Shown: positions 30,114 to 40,820, numbered from the stretch's first letter. The stretch is DNA of 64,000 nt from Emiliania huxleyi CCMP1516 (GCF_000372725.1 NW_005197198.1:356386-420385), one strand, 5' to 3'. The notes: generated from the letters alone by a model not told the origin. Numbers and translations: made by a program.

Positions 30114-31538
30114 TCACTTAGTCACCGCGCCCACTTGCGCCTCGATCTTCTTTGGTAGCAGCTGATCCGACAAATCCTCACCGTGTCCTAGGCAGCCGTC
30201 GTCGCCTTTGCCCCAGGTAAAGAAGGCGCCGTCGGCGGTGAGGGCGAGGCTGTGCGCGCTTCCAGCCGCCACAGCGACGACGCGCCGGCCAGCAAAGGCC
30301 TCGACCTTCTTGGGCAGTAGCTGGCTTTGCGTGTCGCCGTGGCCCAACCGGCCTTGGTATCCGTCGCCCCAGCTCCAGACGGCGCCGTCGGCCGTGATGG
30401 CGAAGCTGTGGTCGCGTCCAGCCGCCACAGCGACGACGCGCTGGCCAGCAAAGGCCTCGATCTTCTTGGGCAGCAGCTTGTTCTGCTCGCCGCCGTGGCC
30501 CAGCTTGCCCCAGTCTCCATTGCCCCAACTCCAGACGGCGCCGTCGGCCGTGATGGCGAAGCTGTGGTCGCGTCCAGCCGCCACAGCGACGACGCGCTGG
30601 CCAGCAAAGGCCTCGACCTTCTTGGGCAGCAGCTGGGCCTGGTCGTCGCCGTGGCCCAGCGCGCCCCATACTCCATCGCCCCAGCTCCACACAGCGCCGT
30701 CGGCCGTGATGACGAAGCTGTGGTCGCCTCCAGCCGACACAGCGACGACGCGCTGGCCAGCAAAGGCCTCGACCTTCTTGGGCAGCCGCTGGTGGTGCTG
30801 GTCGCCGTGGCCCAACCGGCCGTAGACTCCATTGCCCCAGCTCCACACAGCGCCGTCGGCGGTGACGGCGAGGCTGTGGTCGCGTCCAGCCGAGACAGCG
30901 ACGACGCCACCCGCCAAGGCCTCGATCTTCTTTGGCTGCCACTGGTGCTGCTCGTCGCCGTGGCCCAGCTGGCCAGAGCTGCCGCTGCCCCAGCTCCAGA
31001 CCTCTCCGCCGGCGGTGAGGGCGAGGCTGTGTGCGGCTCCAGCCGACACACTCATGGCACGGAGAGAAGACGGGAGGCGGGTCGGCGTGTTGAGCCGCGT
31101 CACGCCCTCGCCGTGGCCCAGTAGCTCTTGCATGTAGGACGGCGTAGAGCCGCACGACGAGAGCCGCCCCTCGCCGTCGATGAAGACGCTGTGCGTATAG
31201 CCTGCCGCCGCCCTCGCCGGCGGGTTGGACTCGCATAGCAAGGCCGAATAGCACAGCCACCTCACGGCGCAGCTCTCGCCCTCTGGCGGCGCCAGCAGCG
31301 CGAAGCCGCGCTCTTGCGCCCACAAGCGGATGCCATCAGCCGCGAGCGAGGCGTGGAAGAGGAGCGAGACGGCCGCGACGCGGGCGATGTAGAGGGGGCA
31401 TTCGCAGCGAGAGAGGATGTGCTCGAGGAGCGCCGTGGGGAGGTCGAGGAGGCGGGCGGGCGACGGCGTGTCTGGCGAGGGGGCGCGGGTGGCGGCGGAG
31501 GCGAGGCGGCGCGAGCGGCGGCGCGGCGGGGTGGACAT
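30114..31538 (-). CDS. F-box/RCC1-repeat protein, paralog 3
   Basis: About 474 aa, intronless. MSTPPRRRSRRLASAATRAP is followed by the F-box-like block (RLLDLPTALLEHILSRC) and seven propeller blades. Blades five and six are almost identical in protein and DNA (VAAGRDHSFAITADGAVWSW twice, with four shared HSF variants in total), which points to recent blade duplication or gene conversion. The Met at 31538 sits in the conserved TTTCTCGCGATGTCC context; the frame is open to 31838 but upstream residues are unlike the paralogs. Role inferred as for paralog 1. Confidence 0.9.
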   Translation of the reverse strand: MSTPPRRRSRRLASAATRAPSPDTPSPARLLDLPTALLEHILSRCECPLYIARVAAVSLLFHASLAADGIRLWAQERGFALLAPPEGESCAVRWLCYSALLCESNPPARAAAGYTHSVFIDGEGRLSSCGSTPSYMQELLGHGEGVTRLNTPTRLPSSLRAMSVSAGAAHSLALTAGGEVWSWGSGSSGQLGHGDEQHQWQPKKIEALAGGVVAVSAGRDHSLAVTADGAVWSWGNGVYGRLGHGDQHHQRLPKKVEAFAGQRVVAVSAGGDHSFVITADGAVWSWGDGVWGALGHGDDQAQLLPKKVEAFAGQRVVAVAAGRDHSFAITADGAVWSWGNGDWGKLGHGGEQNKLLPKKIEAFAGQRVVAVAAGRDHSFAITADGAVWSWGDGYQGRLGHGDTQSQLLPKKVEAFAGRRVVAVAAGSAHSLALTADGAFFTWGKGDDGCLGHGEDLSDQLLPKKIEAQVGAVTK

Positions 31539-31595
31539 CGCGAGAAAAAGAAATTCTTTTCTAGGAAAATTGCGCAGAAGAGTGGTGCGATAGAC

Positions 31596-31772
31596 TCGAG
31601 GGGCCAGGATATGCAGCGAGGAGGGCGGAGCTGCGCCGAAAGGCGCAAGAAGCCGCGAGAGCAAGGGACCGGCAGGAGGCGGCGGCGCCGCAGAACGAAG
31701 CAGAGGAGAGCGACGCGACAGTAGAAGAAGAGACAAGGGAAAGAACGACGAGAAGGGGGCGACCGCGAGGTG
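31596..31772 (+). repeat. Dispersed coding-like repeat (second copy 50968-51150)
   Basis: About 180 bp of high identity shared with the region upstream of RCC1 gene 5. In the 51-kb copy one plus frame reads LDRLEGPGYAARRAELRRKA, then EEATWERTTRRGRP, which looks like a charged helical protein segment. In this copy the frame is broken. Both copies lie upstream of an RCC1 gene on the opposite strand, so the repeat was probably duplicated with the gene. Confidence 0.7.
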
Positions 31773-31859
31773 GCATGAAGGTCGCAGCGAGAATCTGCGA
31801 GAGACTGCGAAGAGAGATAGGAAGAGGCGGACGCCCAAGGGTGGGCGACGGCTAGCGCA

Positions 31860-31949
31860 TCACACCCCTCTCCTTAAAATCCCTGTGTGGTGGCGGCGTG
31901 CCGTCCTCCCATCCCTCCCTTGGGTTGTCTGTTTTCTTTCTTTCTTTGA
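31860..31949. repeat. Dispersed CT-rich repeat, long form
   Basis: Shares CTCCTTAAAATCCCTGTGTG and CGTCCTCCCATCCCTCCCTT with the reverse complement of 60721-60805. Another member is at 6227-6271. Confidence 0.75.
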
Positions 31950-32054
31950 GTGGTGCGACTAAATGAAGGCCGGGATTAGTCAATGGTACCGCGTCGGCCC
32001 CCCCGACGCGGGCGCCTTGCGGGCATGTTACGTGAAAACCCGCTGGGACTCGGA

Positions 32055-32338
32055 CGCCACCAGTGCTCCCCGGCCCTGGGTGTGAGGTTGCCGACTGCAC
32101 TCCAAGTGCTCCAAGATCTCCGAGATCGGTGAAAAGATAGAGACTCGATGTGTGTGTGCTGTATGCACAGTTGTGAATTGAGACATGAGAGAGGACTCGA
32201 GACTTTGGTTACGGCTTACGGCTTACGCGGGAAAAGGAGCTGCATTTTCCTACTCGAAAGTAAATGGGCGCCTCTCCACCTCGTAGTTAAAATGTACTCG
32301 GGGGCACAGCCACAGGACGCCCCCCCCCCCCCCCCTCT
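32055..32338. repeat. About 270-bp dispersed repeat ending in a poly-C run (copy 1)
   Basis: Shares GCTCCCCGGCCCTGGGTGTG, GGTTGCCGACTGCACTCC, GGAGCTGCATTTTCCTACTC and GTTAAAATGTACTCGGGGGC with 53610-53873. Both copies end in 15-16 C followed by TCTCATG and then coding sequence. A partial relative (ATAAAATGAACTCGGGGGCA) is at 37222. The GCTCCCCGGCCCTGG part is also in the 172-bp tandem at 36668-37011. Confidence 0.8.
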
Positions 32339-32341
32339 CAT

Positions 32342-32629
32342 GAGAAGCTTCCGCACGCGCACGTCACGCCCGACGAGGCGCTCGGCTGCCTGCGCTTCGG
32401 ATACGAGCGAGAGCGGGGGGCGGCCGTCCCGGCCATTGCGGTGGTGCAGCTCCCTTGCTGCGGCTACGTCTGGCACGGAACCGCTCTGGGGCAACCGCCC
32501 GACGTCGAGAGGCTGGACGGGCGGATCTGCGCCGCAGCGCGGACGGTGCGGGAGTGGAGGGACGTGTCGGCGCACTTCAACTTTGGCGCCTCCGCGCGCG
32601 GGCTGGGCGCGAGGACCGCGGGAGGGTAG
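32342..32629 (+). CDS. 3' coding fragment of an unrecognised gene
   Basis: The plus frame directly after the poly-C tract reads HVTPDEALGCLRFGYERERG, then VVQLPCCGYVWHGTALGQPP and REWRDVSAHFNFGASARGL, ending in TAG at 32627-32629. The composition is that of a real exon. Its 5' side is cut off by the dispersed repeat, so either the first exon lies further upstream or the gene was truncated. No family is recognised. Confidence 0.45.
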   Translation, partial: EKLPHAHVTPDEALGCLRFGYERERGAAVPAIAVVQLPCCGYVWHGTALGQPPDVERLDGRICAAARTVREWRDVSAHFNFGASARGLGARTAGG

Positions 32630-33690
32630 CGTTGGGAGAGAGAGAGAGATTTTTAGCAATACCAAACAACTCTAACGTTGGCCGTTGTCCAACAACTAAA
32701 ACGGCGCGGGCGTGTTTGCTGTCGTTCTTCGTTTTCTACCTGTGCCGCCACGTGCATCTCGTCTTGGAGCTTATAGAGCCGCGCGTATTCAGTGAGCTCA
32801 AATGGCAGCAGCTCCCAGTCGGGCCCGCACGGCCAAGAGGAAGAAGGGCGGAAAGAATTCGCTTGCCCGCCCGCCCGCCCGCCCGCCCGCCCGCCCGCCC
32901 GCCCGACCACCCATTCCCATCACCATCTCACATACCTTCATATAGGCGCTCGAGACCTCCTCTCGCTGCCTACTCGCTGCCTCTGGGGAGGAGGGGAAGA
33001 AGTAGGGTTGAGCTAGCCTCGCCTTCCACCGAGGCCCCTCCCCGAAAGGGCCAGTATTAGCCACATGAAACCGAGACCCCTCCCCACCGCCCCAATCCCC
33101 CCACCCCCTTGCTCCCCTCCCCCCCTCGGGAGGGCCGAACTGAGGCGCCCGTGGGGACCCCGCAATTCCCTCCCCCCCTCGGAGGGCCGGACTGAGGCGT
33201 CGAGGGCCCCGCTCTTTCCCTCGCATAGCGGCCACTCTTCGGATCGCTGGTCGAGCGACCCGGGGGATGCCCCGCGCGCCTGACCCAGGCGCGAAAACGA
33301 ATCTGCGAGGCGTGGCCGCTCACGCGGCCCGATGGGGAGGAACGGGGCGAGCCCCCTCCAACCCACCCGCGCTAGGTCTCGGGGGACGAAGGGGTCACAC
33401 CCGACGACCTCGGGAACTAGCCGGGGCAGTCGGAGAAGTGGCAACTCCGTGCACTGACGGTCGGCCGCCAGAAAACACGCCTCCGTGGCTCGGGTTACAC
33501 CAATCCTCGCTACCCAACGCGGCCAAAGGATAGATCTATCCACCTCGAGAGAATTCGCCGACATCCGCGGTTTTTGATCTCGGTGCTCAATCCCGATGGG
33601 ATCCCATGCTCCAGGCCTCCTGCATCACTCCCAAGCGAGGCCGTCTCTCCTAGCGAGGCGTTGCGAATCGTGGGACGAGGAGCCTAAGCG
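32630..33690. other. Region without a confident gene
   Basis: A minus frame at 32690-32830 (ELLPFELTEYARLYKLQDEM) could be one exon. A CCCG tetranucleotide run lies at 32869-32904. The minus frame 33013-33564 (EVDRSILWPRWVARIGVTRA) is open but its second half is low complexity. At 33118-33200 a short segment with CCCCCTCGGGAGGGCC is imperfectly duplicated. Confidence 0.35.
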
Positions 33691-36142
33691 ATGCGCATTT
33701 TGATGCGCCGATGCAACCGATGTAGCGGCTGCTGCGCGGTGAATTGTGGGCTCTGTCGCGAGTGCCAGGACAAGCCCGCTTTCGGTGGGAAGGGTATCAG
33801 AAAGAAGCTGTGCCGTGCACGCAGGTGCCAAAATCCCCAGAGCGCCAAGGCTGCCGCGGCCAAGGCTGCCACCGTCTCGCGCACAGCGGACCTGTTGGAG
33901 CTGATGCTTCCAGGCGGGAGGCAGGAGCTCGTTGATCGCGAGTTTGCAGCACCCGCCCTTCCGACCGCCACCGCCGTCGCCGCCACCCATGCCGTCGGGG
34001 GCTCGGTTGCCTCTTCTTCGCCCCCCTCGCCGACGTCAGCAGAGCTCCTGGAGCGGGCGCGAGCGCAGCTGGTGCCGCTCGGAAGCCGGGGCGTGCCGAC
34101 CAACGACGCGACCCCGTCGTTCTGCGCCCTCTCTTCCCCGAACTGCGACTTCGCCGTGACCGCCGGGACTCCCGAGGCTCGCGACACCACCTCGGAGGCT
34201 CTGCGCGTCCTCGCTGCCTTGTGCGATCCTCACGCCGACACCGATGCCAGCGGCGGCAGCAGCGGCGGCGGCGGCGAGGAGGGCGGCGGCGGCGGCGAGG
34301 AGGGCGGCGCGGGTGAATGCCGAGGCGACTATGGGGAAGCATCGGACCGGTGGGATCGCGGCCCGCAGCCTGAGGATGAGATGGAGGAGCTCCTCGGCGA
34401 GCTGCTCTCCTCGCTGGAATCCGACGACCTGTTGTCGCAGCCCTCGGTCTCGCCCTCCACCTCGCTGGGAGATGCTGCTTCTACTACTACTACGTCCTCT
34501 ACTACGACTACTGCTGCTACTACGACCTCCTCGCCGGGAGAATCGACTCGTCCCGTCTCGTCCCTCACTCCGCTGCAAGCCAGCTGCCACCGGATCGGCT
34601 CCCTGATCGAGCTTGAGTTCCGATCCCTCGCTGCCGGCGCGGACTTGCCTCGCGAGCAGCAGCTGCGCCTCTTCGGCGCCGCCGCCGCCGATCGCAGTGC
34701 GGTGCTCCTCCGCCTCCAGGCAGTCCTCCACGCCATGGTCTCCAATCTCGCCACCTCTTCCGCCGGGAGCAACGATCCCGCAGCAGTGGCTGCAGTGCTG
34801 CGCATCGTCACGGCCGCAGAGGTGACACTAGCGGACGGCAGCGACTTGCCCGTCCCCCCGCCGCTTCTCCCTGCGTTGGCGGCCGCAATGCGCGCGGCGG
34901 CGGCTCGGCAATCTGCCCTGGCGCCAGTGCCTTCGCCGCTTCCGTCGCCTCCCGAGCCGACCCTGGCCAACAGCCCCCTCACAAAGAGCCCACTGCTGTC
35001 GCTGCCTAGGAGGAAGCCTCGGACCGGCAGGCTTGCGACGCCGGGTTACTTGGTGGCCGCTCTGGGCCGGCGCGTCGGCGGCTCGGTGCGGTTCTGGGCA
35101 CGCCACAGGCTTCTTGGGCAAGGCTTGCCGTTGCCGGGAGGGGGCGTCTGTGGGTATTCTGCGACGCCCGAGAGGGTGCAGGCTGGCGCGCTGTGCATCT
35201 TTTGGTGCCAGATCTTGTTGCTGCGCGCGGCGGAGGAGCGGGGCTTCTTGACCGAGACAGCAGACGGGTGTGGGCTCGCTTTTCCCCCCCGAAACTCCCC
35301 CTGAAACCCCAGCCCGCGCTCGCGCACCCGCCCCGCCCACGCCCCCACTTAAGTCCCACCCTGACTCCACCCCTCTCCTGTGTCGCTTGCGCCCGCCTCC
35401 GCCTCTCAATCTGCGTGAAGCCTCCCCCCGCGTTGAGAGGCGTCGCGAATCAACGTGTCCTGCTCTCTGGCTGCGCCGCAGGTGGACGCCTTTGGGGGAC
35501 GGCGAGGGGTCCAACCTCATCGCTTCCGTCTCCACCCTCGCCGTGGTACTCTTGGGCGGGAACTTCTTCCGCGTGGCGTTCGGCATGCGCGCGGCCGCGC
35601 GACGCGCGCGCTTCCTGGCAAGGGCGCAGCTCTTCACTTGGGGCGTGTGGACTTGCACGAATGTCGCGCGGCTGCTCAAGGCCTTCCTTCGGCAAGAGGA
35701 GGAGCTGCTAGAGGACATCGAGAGCGTGCTGGGCGCCATGTGCGTGCGGCCGCGGCCCTGCCCTGGTACTCCCCGCTCATTTACGGTTTGCACCGTGGCC
35801 CGGCATGATAGGTGCAGCGACCAGGGTGAGAGCGCGCTTCAGCAGTCCGTCCTAATCGAGCTCGGCCTCCTCAGTCCACTCCTCGGCCGCTCCCTCCGGA
35901 TCCCCGCCGGTTTCATGCTTGCCAACATTGGCCTCACTCTCATGTCCGCGGGACGCCTCGGCTGGCTCTTCCCCTCCCACTCCTACCCGACTCGCATGGC
36001 CCACTGCTTGATCGCGCCCTACATTGGCTCGTTCGTGGCCAGTGCGCTGCTTCTCTGCGCCACCGGGGTCCTGCCTTGGCGGGCGCGCGCGGGGGGGGGG
36101 GAGTCGCTAGGCTCGCCACGAGGTCCGCACAGAGCAACTTGA
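33691..36142 (+). CDS. CXXC zinc-finger protein joined to a multipass membrane region
   Basis: The N-terminus (from the Met at 33691) is a CXXC CpG-binding finger: CNRCSGCCAVNCGLCRECQD, the KFGG-like turn KPAFGGKG, and a final CRARRCQ. A long linker rich in Ala, Ser and Thr follows, with a Gly/Glu tract and a helical stretch. From about residue 450 there is a hydrophobic region (GALCIFWCQILLLRAAEERG). The frame passes into an intron at about 35270; joining GAC-GG to the acceptor GCCGCAG at 35480 continues as GWTPLGDGEGSNLIASVSTL and then more membrane helices (GNFFRVAFGMR, MLANIGLTLMSAGRLGWLF, IAPYIGSFVASALLLC). A second intron (about 35738-35845) is likely. CXXC domains read unmethylated CpG in the nucleus, so fusion to a membrane protein is odd; two genes or a mis-joined model are alternatives. 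Confidence 0.65.
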
Positions 36143-37311
36143 AGCCGGGTGCACATTGCAGAGAGTCAAGAAAGCTACCCTGAACGCACAGAACTCGTAC
36201 GAAAAATCAGAAGGGGGCGGAAGCCGCGGAATATGGGTGCCTAACGTTAATTTGGGGCGCCTAAGCCCTAAACAGTTGTTGTGGCTGAAATCCTCAACGT
36301 TGTTCGAGTGTTCGCCCCAGCCGCCAGCCCCATGGCCATGCTGTTACTGTTTGTTACACTGTTGTTACTAGATTGTTGTTCAGGACAGCGGCCAGCAAGC
36401 AGAAAATGGCAATAAAAACCAAAAAAAATCCCGGGTATTTTCGGGTATTACACGCGGGCACTCGCACTGAACACTAGAGATCGTCGTGGGTCACTGCCAG
36501 GCCACCGGGGGCCATCCTTACTGTTGTTCAGACTTCAGTCGGCCTGACGGTATACTTTTCTTTGTTTGTGTTTACATAAACGTTGTGTGTGTGAGAGAGA
36601 TTTCTTGTGTGTGTGTGTGTGTGGAGCACAGACCTTGCTTGTTTGTTAATTTGAGAAGAAAATACGCATCTACCCCCGGGGCTAGGGCTCTCTTGCCCGC
36701 AACCCGATGCCAATCATCCGGCCCGCTGGGTGCGCTTCTGAGCTCCCCGGCCCTGGATGTGCGGTTGATGACTGCACTCCAAGTGCTCCAAGTGCATCTG
36801 CACGCTGGTCTCCCCCTATAGCTATCTAGTGCGCCGGTCATCTACCCCCGGGGCTAGGGCTCTCTTGCCCGCAACCCGATGCCAATCATCCGGCCCGCTG
36901 GGTGCGCTTCTGAGCTCCCCGGCCCTGGATGTGCGGTTGATGACTGCACTCCAAGTGCTCCAAGTGCATCTGCACGCTGGTCTCCCCCTATAGCTATCTA
37001 GTGCGCCGGTCCCGTGCTCAGTGTTGTTTCTTTATTGTGAGGTGAGTCGCGTCCCTCGCGGAATTTCCGCGCGGCTTTCCCTTCCTTCCTCCTCGGATCT
37101 TCTCTCACACCTTGCTAAAATAAAAACCCCATTCGCCTTTCTAGACACGGTCAGCGAACACCTCGGCCAAGAACACCTGCACCCCCATCTTCTTGAAAAG
37201 AGGCGCCCATGTTCTTTATATAAAATGAACTCGGGGGCACGGGACGCGGCACAAAAGGGGCACAAACGCCAGGCTACAAAGACGGGGAGGCACGTAGTGA
37301 CGCAGGGGAGT
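36143..37311. other. Repeat-rich intergenic region
   Basis: Comparatively AT-rich at 36160-36660. It holds the exact 172-bp tandem duplication (36668-37011) and a partial copy of the poly-C repeat family near 37205-37245. No gene seen. Confidence 0.45.
36668..37011. repeat. 172-bp tandem duplication, two copies
   Basis: Copies 36668-36839 and 36840-37011 appear identical, from ATCTACCCCCGGGGCTAGGG to AGCTATCTAGTGCGCCGGTC. The identity implies a very recent event. The unit contains the GCTCCCCGGCCCTGG word of the 270-bp dispersed repeat. Confidence 0.9.
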
Positions 37312-37402
37312 CTAGGCGACGGCGGCGTCCTCCGACGCCGCGGCGAGCCTGAGCTCGGTCGCAATCTCTTCCGCCGCCGCGAGCTGCAGCGCGACTGACA
37401 TG
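37312..37402 (-). CDS. Possible 3' exon of an unrecognised gene
   Basis: After a GTCGCTGCAG acceptor the minus frame reads AQRMSVALQLAAAEEIATEL and ends SEDAAVA with TAG at 37312-37314. Upstream, another minus frame (ASVHVGLEMLWSVVVTAAML) could be a preceding exon. Weak evidence only. Confidence 0.25.
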
Positions 37403-37745
37403 CGCTGGGCCTGCAGCGACCATGTTCTTCATCCTCGCGAGCATCGCCGCCGTGACCACCACAGACCATAGCATCTCGAGCCCAACATGCACACTGGCGG
37501 GAGGGTAGAATTGGCCGTTCGTTCGGAGAAAAGCGAGAGCCGCGTTTTTACCAGTTCCGCAAGAAGGCGTCCCAGACAAATTCCGAGCTCTCACGCCGCG
37601 CGTAGGGCCCCTAGGGGCCTAGAGAACACAACCCCCTCTCTCTTTTCTCCCAGTAAGCTAAAATAAGTACAAGACAAATTCAAGCTGGAGAACCCGATAA
37701 TAACGAGCGTCCCTTCGTTCCCAGGGACCCTACGCCGAGTAGCCG

Positions 37746-39242
37746 ATGGTTGAGCCCTTGAAGGCTGTGTCCCCGCCCAAACTCATCATGCGGTCCTCGC
37801 TGCGGGCGTTCGGGCCGGACGGGGCATTCCGGGAGGGCCTGCGCAGCGCCTTCAACCTCGAGCCCTCTGATGTCGGCCCACTGAGGCTGTCGGCGCTCGG
37901 CGGCTGTGCAGTCATTGCGGCGTACGGCATTGCAACTCCGCTGCTCGAGGTGGTCGCGCTCAGCCTAGGGATAGACCTCCTGCCGCTTGTCCACGTCGGC
38001 CAGACCTTTTTATGTGTCGCCGTGAACCCTCTCTACCAGTACGCCCAGCGCTGGGTGCTGCCCATACGGCTCATCGGCATCGCCTATCGCGTAATTGCGA
38101 CGCTGCTCCTCGCTTTGACGGCCCTCGCCGCGTCGTGGCCACACAGTCGCGCGGTGGCCTACTGCCTGGCCGTCTACGGCGGCATTGTCGCCGTCTACCC
38201 GCCCGTGCTGTACGACTCGTTCCTCGCGTCGGTGCACACGCGGCCAGAGGCAAAGCGGGTATACGGCATCATATATTTCGCGAAGCAGTCGGGGTTGCTG
38301 CTCGGATCGTTCGTGGCAGGGCTTCTATTTGAGCGCTTCGGCCCCCAAATTACTTTGGTCGCGTGCGCGATGTATGAGGCCACCGTGCACCTGGTGCACT
38401 GCCGCTCTGCGTCTTTCGATGAGGGTGAAGAGGGAAGTGAGGGCGCTGAAAACGGCAAGGGAGGGGGAGGCCGCTGCGCTGCCGGCAGTCACGACGGCCG
38501 TGGTGACGACAGCGGCGGTCACGCTGACTGCGATGCTCCGGACAGCCAGGCTAGCGGGGCGCGGGCCGAGTCGTGCTGCTCCTTTGCGTTTGGCGGCGTG
38601 TGCATCATCGCCAGGGACAGGACGCTGCGATGGCTCGCCGCCCAACATTTCGTATCGGCCATGATCACCAGTGGCATCTGGTACGAGCGCGCAGAGCTCC
38701 TGACCAGCGGATTCGCGTCCGACGCTGAGCGAGTCGAGGTGATCGCGAAGCTCCAGCTAGCGTACGGCGTCATCACGCTGCCCGTGCAGCTGCTGCTCTT
38801 CGCGCGGCTCATGCGAAGTTGCGGGTACCGCAGCATGCTCGCCGTTACGCCCTGCACCCTGATCGTCGGGCTCATCACCTCAATCGTCCACCCGGGACTG
38901 GCCGCCATCCTCGTGCTCGACACGCTGCGCAGAGCCAGCGACTACTCGATCAGCATGCCCGCGCTCGACACGCTCTACTGCGACCTGCACAGTGACACGC
39001 TCTGGCTCGGAAGGCCGGTGATTAAAACCCTCATCGGCCCCCTGGCCACGCTCTGCGCCGCCGCCGTCTTTACCCTGTCCTGCCTGGTCGGCGTCCAGCC
39101 ACGGTACCGGCAGTGCTGGCTGCTCCTCTTGTCTCTGGCCCTGACGGCGACCCACTGGCGGTTGAGCGTGCTGGGCGGCCGGTCGGAACGTCCGACGAGC
39201 GAGCTTGAGAAGCCTCGACAGGTGCTGGGTGTGTTCGTGTGA
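37746..39242 (+). CDS. ATP/ADP-carrier-like (NTT/MFS-related) membrane transporter
   Basis: One exon, 498 aa, with ten to twelve hydrophobic helices. The layout resembles the nucleotide transporter (TLC/NTT) branch of the major facilitator superfamily: a central KRVYGIIYFAKQSGLLLGSF segment, a charged Gly/Asp/Ser loop in the middle, then RTLRWLAAQHFVSAMITSGI and a late conserved stretch RRASDYSISMPALDTLYCDL that parallels the RR.ADYAI.KPARE region of ATP/ADP translocases. The canonical substrate residues cannot be checked without an alignment, so substrate is open. The start at 37746 is the first Met in frame. The middle loop lies where NTT-like proteins have their long cytosolic loop. Confidence 0.75.
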   Translation: MVEPLKAVSPPKLIMRSSLRAFGPDGAFREGLRSAFNLEPSDVGPLRLSALGGCAVIAAYGIATPLLEVVALSLGIDLLPLVHVGQTFLCVAVNPLYQYAQRWVLPIRLIGIAYRVIATLLLALTALAASWPHSRAVAYCLAVYGGIVAVYPPVLYDSFLASVHTRPEAKRVYGIIYFAKQSGLLLGSFVAGLLFERFGPQITLVACAMYEATVHLVHCRSASFDEGEEGSEGAENGKGGGGRCAAGSHDGRGDDSGGHADCDAPDSQASGARAESCCSFAFGGVCIIARDRTLRWLAAQHFVSAMITSGIWYERAELLTSGFASDAERVEVIAKLQLAYGVITLPVQLLLFARLMRSCGYRSMLAVTPCTLIVGLITSIVHPGLAAILVLDTLRRASDYSISMPALDTLYCDLHSDTLWLGRPVIKTLIGPLATLCAAAVFTLSCLVGVQPRYRQCWLLLLSLALTATHWRLSVLGGRSERPTSELEKPRQVLGVFV

Positions 39243-40820
39243 ACGGTGCCGCGTGGACCCGAGACACGTGCTGGGCCGTCGTCGCCCTCGGAGTCGGCAG
39301 GATCGGGCATAGAGGAGGAGGAAGAGACAAGGCCACGGCTGAGCAAGAAGAAGAGGCAGAGGGGCTCCGAAGCCGTCGCTCAACCGGCGGAAGGCATACA
39401 AAAGGGAGAAGAGGAGAGGTCCCCCCAGGGAAAGGAGGGGCGAGACCTTGCGAAGCGGACTTGAGAGGGGGCGTTTGATGAAGTACGTGTATGTGAGTAT
39501 GTCTAGTGTGTTCATTAGTACGTGTGTGTCCATGGTGTTCATTAGCTCCGAGTAGAGGGTGCGTTCCGCTGCTTTGGGGGAACTCGGCGCGCGGAACTAT
39601 CGCGCCGCCCAGCCGTGCAGCCCAGCCGGAGGCGGGCCGCAAGCGGCCCAGCCGCCCGCCCGAGCGGTCCCGTCTCCCGAGCGCCACACGGAGGCACCAG
39701 CGGCCTCACACCTGCACGTTTTGACCTCGACGTAGCTCCGCAATCTCGATTGAATCTCGATGCGCTCTCCACAAATACTCGCTGGAGCCTCCAAACCAGA
39801 GCAGTCCGTCACGACACACGCGTGCCCACCCTCTCGGAGATATCCAGAACGCCCCGGATCGTCTCATTTCGTAGCCACTTGTTTGTGCATTCACACATTA
39901 CACGCGTGAATCGCCTCTCGGCGCCGGCGGACGCTTCGCTTCGCCGAGGGCTCGCAGCTTCGTGAGAGCCCTCCCAGGCCGCCGGCTGGTCTCGAGCGCG
40001 GCCGGCGCACGCCGGCCTCCGCCGCACCCCGCCGCGTGGCGGAAACTAGCGGGGGCGGCCACGGGAGAAAGCGTTGCCTCTCCCTTGGGTTGTCCGTTTT
40101 CTTTCTTTCTTTTCACGTCATCCAGCTCCCAGGACCCAGCCTCCACAGTATCTGGCATGTTGTGCGAGTATATGGGACTAGTGTGGGACCTGCGGCGGTA
40201 CCCGTCTCTGTTTTTCGGGCAGTGAGAGACGCAGGATCTGCACGCCAAAGTGGGCCACTCATTTGCATTTTGGTTTTGGGTTGTCGGAGATCATCCATCA
40301 GCACTCATGTCTCATCAGTCAGTCACGTCAGTCAAAGCAGTTCGTGGCACTCATCAGTCAGTCACGTCAGTCAAAGCAGTTCGTGGCACTCATCAGTCAG
40401 TCACGTCAGTCAAAGCAGTTCGTGGCACTCATCAGTCAGTCACGTCAGTCAAAGCAGTCGTGGCACGTGGAGCAGTCGCTGCATGCAACGGCGCCGCCAC
40501 ACGCTCCGGACGACCCCGACAACCGACACACCACGCACAATGGGAGGCTATCGCGCACGATCGGGCATCGCGCCGCAAACAACTCGCCGCACAGATGGGG
40601 GGGGAGGCAGAATCCCACACACACCGGAGCAGCACAGACACCTTACACGTCAGCGCTCGCTCGATGTGGCCGGCGCTCTCCCCTCGGTCCTATCTCGCCT
40701 TTTCAACGGCGGCGTGCGGCCACGCGCCGCGCCGAGCCGGTCTCGGCGGGAGACCTCGGAGCCGCACGCGATGCGGGCATGCGCGATGGCTCCGTTGGCT
40801 CCGTGCCTAAGGCAGATCGA
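39243..40820. other. Intergenic region
   Basis: No gene that I can support. It contains a TGTTCATTAG direct repeat (39509 and 39537), a weak CT-rich dispersed repeat copy (40079-40115) and the 39-bp tandem at 40313. Confidence 0.35.
40313..40465. repeat. 39-bp tandem repeat, four copies
   Basis: Unit CATCAGTCAGTCACGTCAGT plus CAAAGCAGTTCGTGGCACT, starting at 40313, 40352, 40391 and 40430; the last copy lacks one T. Each copy carries GTCACGTCAG, an ACGT-core word of the kind bound by bZIP factors. Confidence 0.9.

Noticed and set aside
33013..33564. Minus-strand 183-aa frame as a gene
   Set aside because: The first third reads well, but the rest is low complexity and overlaps a local duplication; no domain or splice support.
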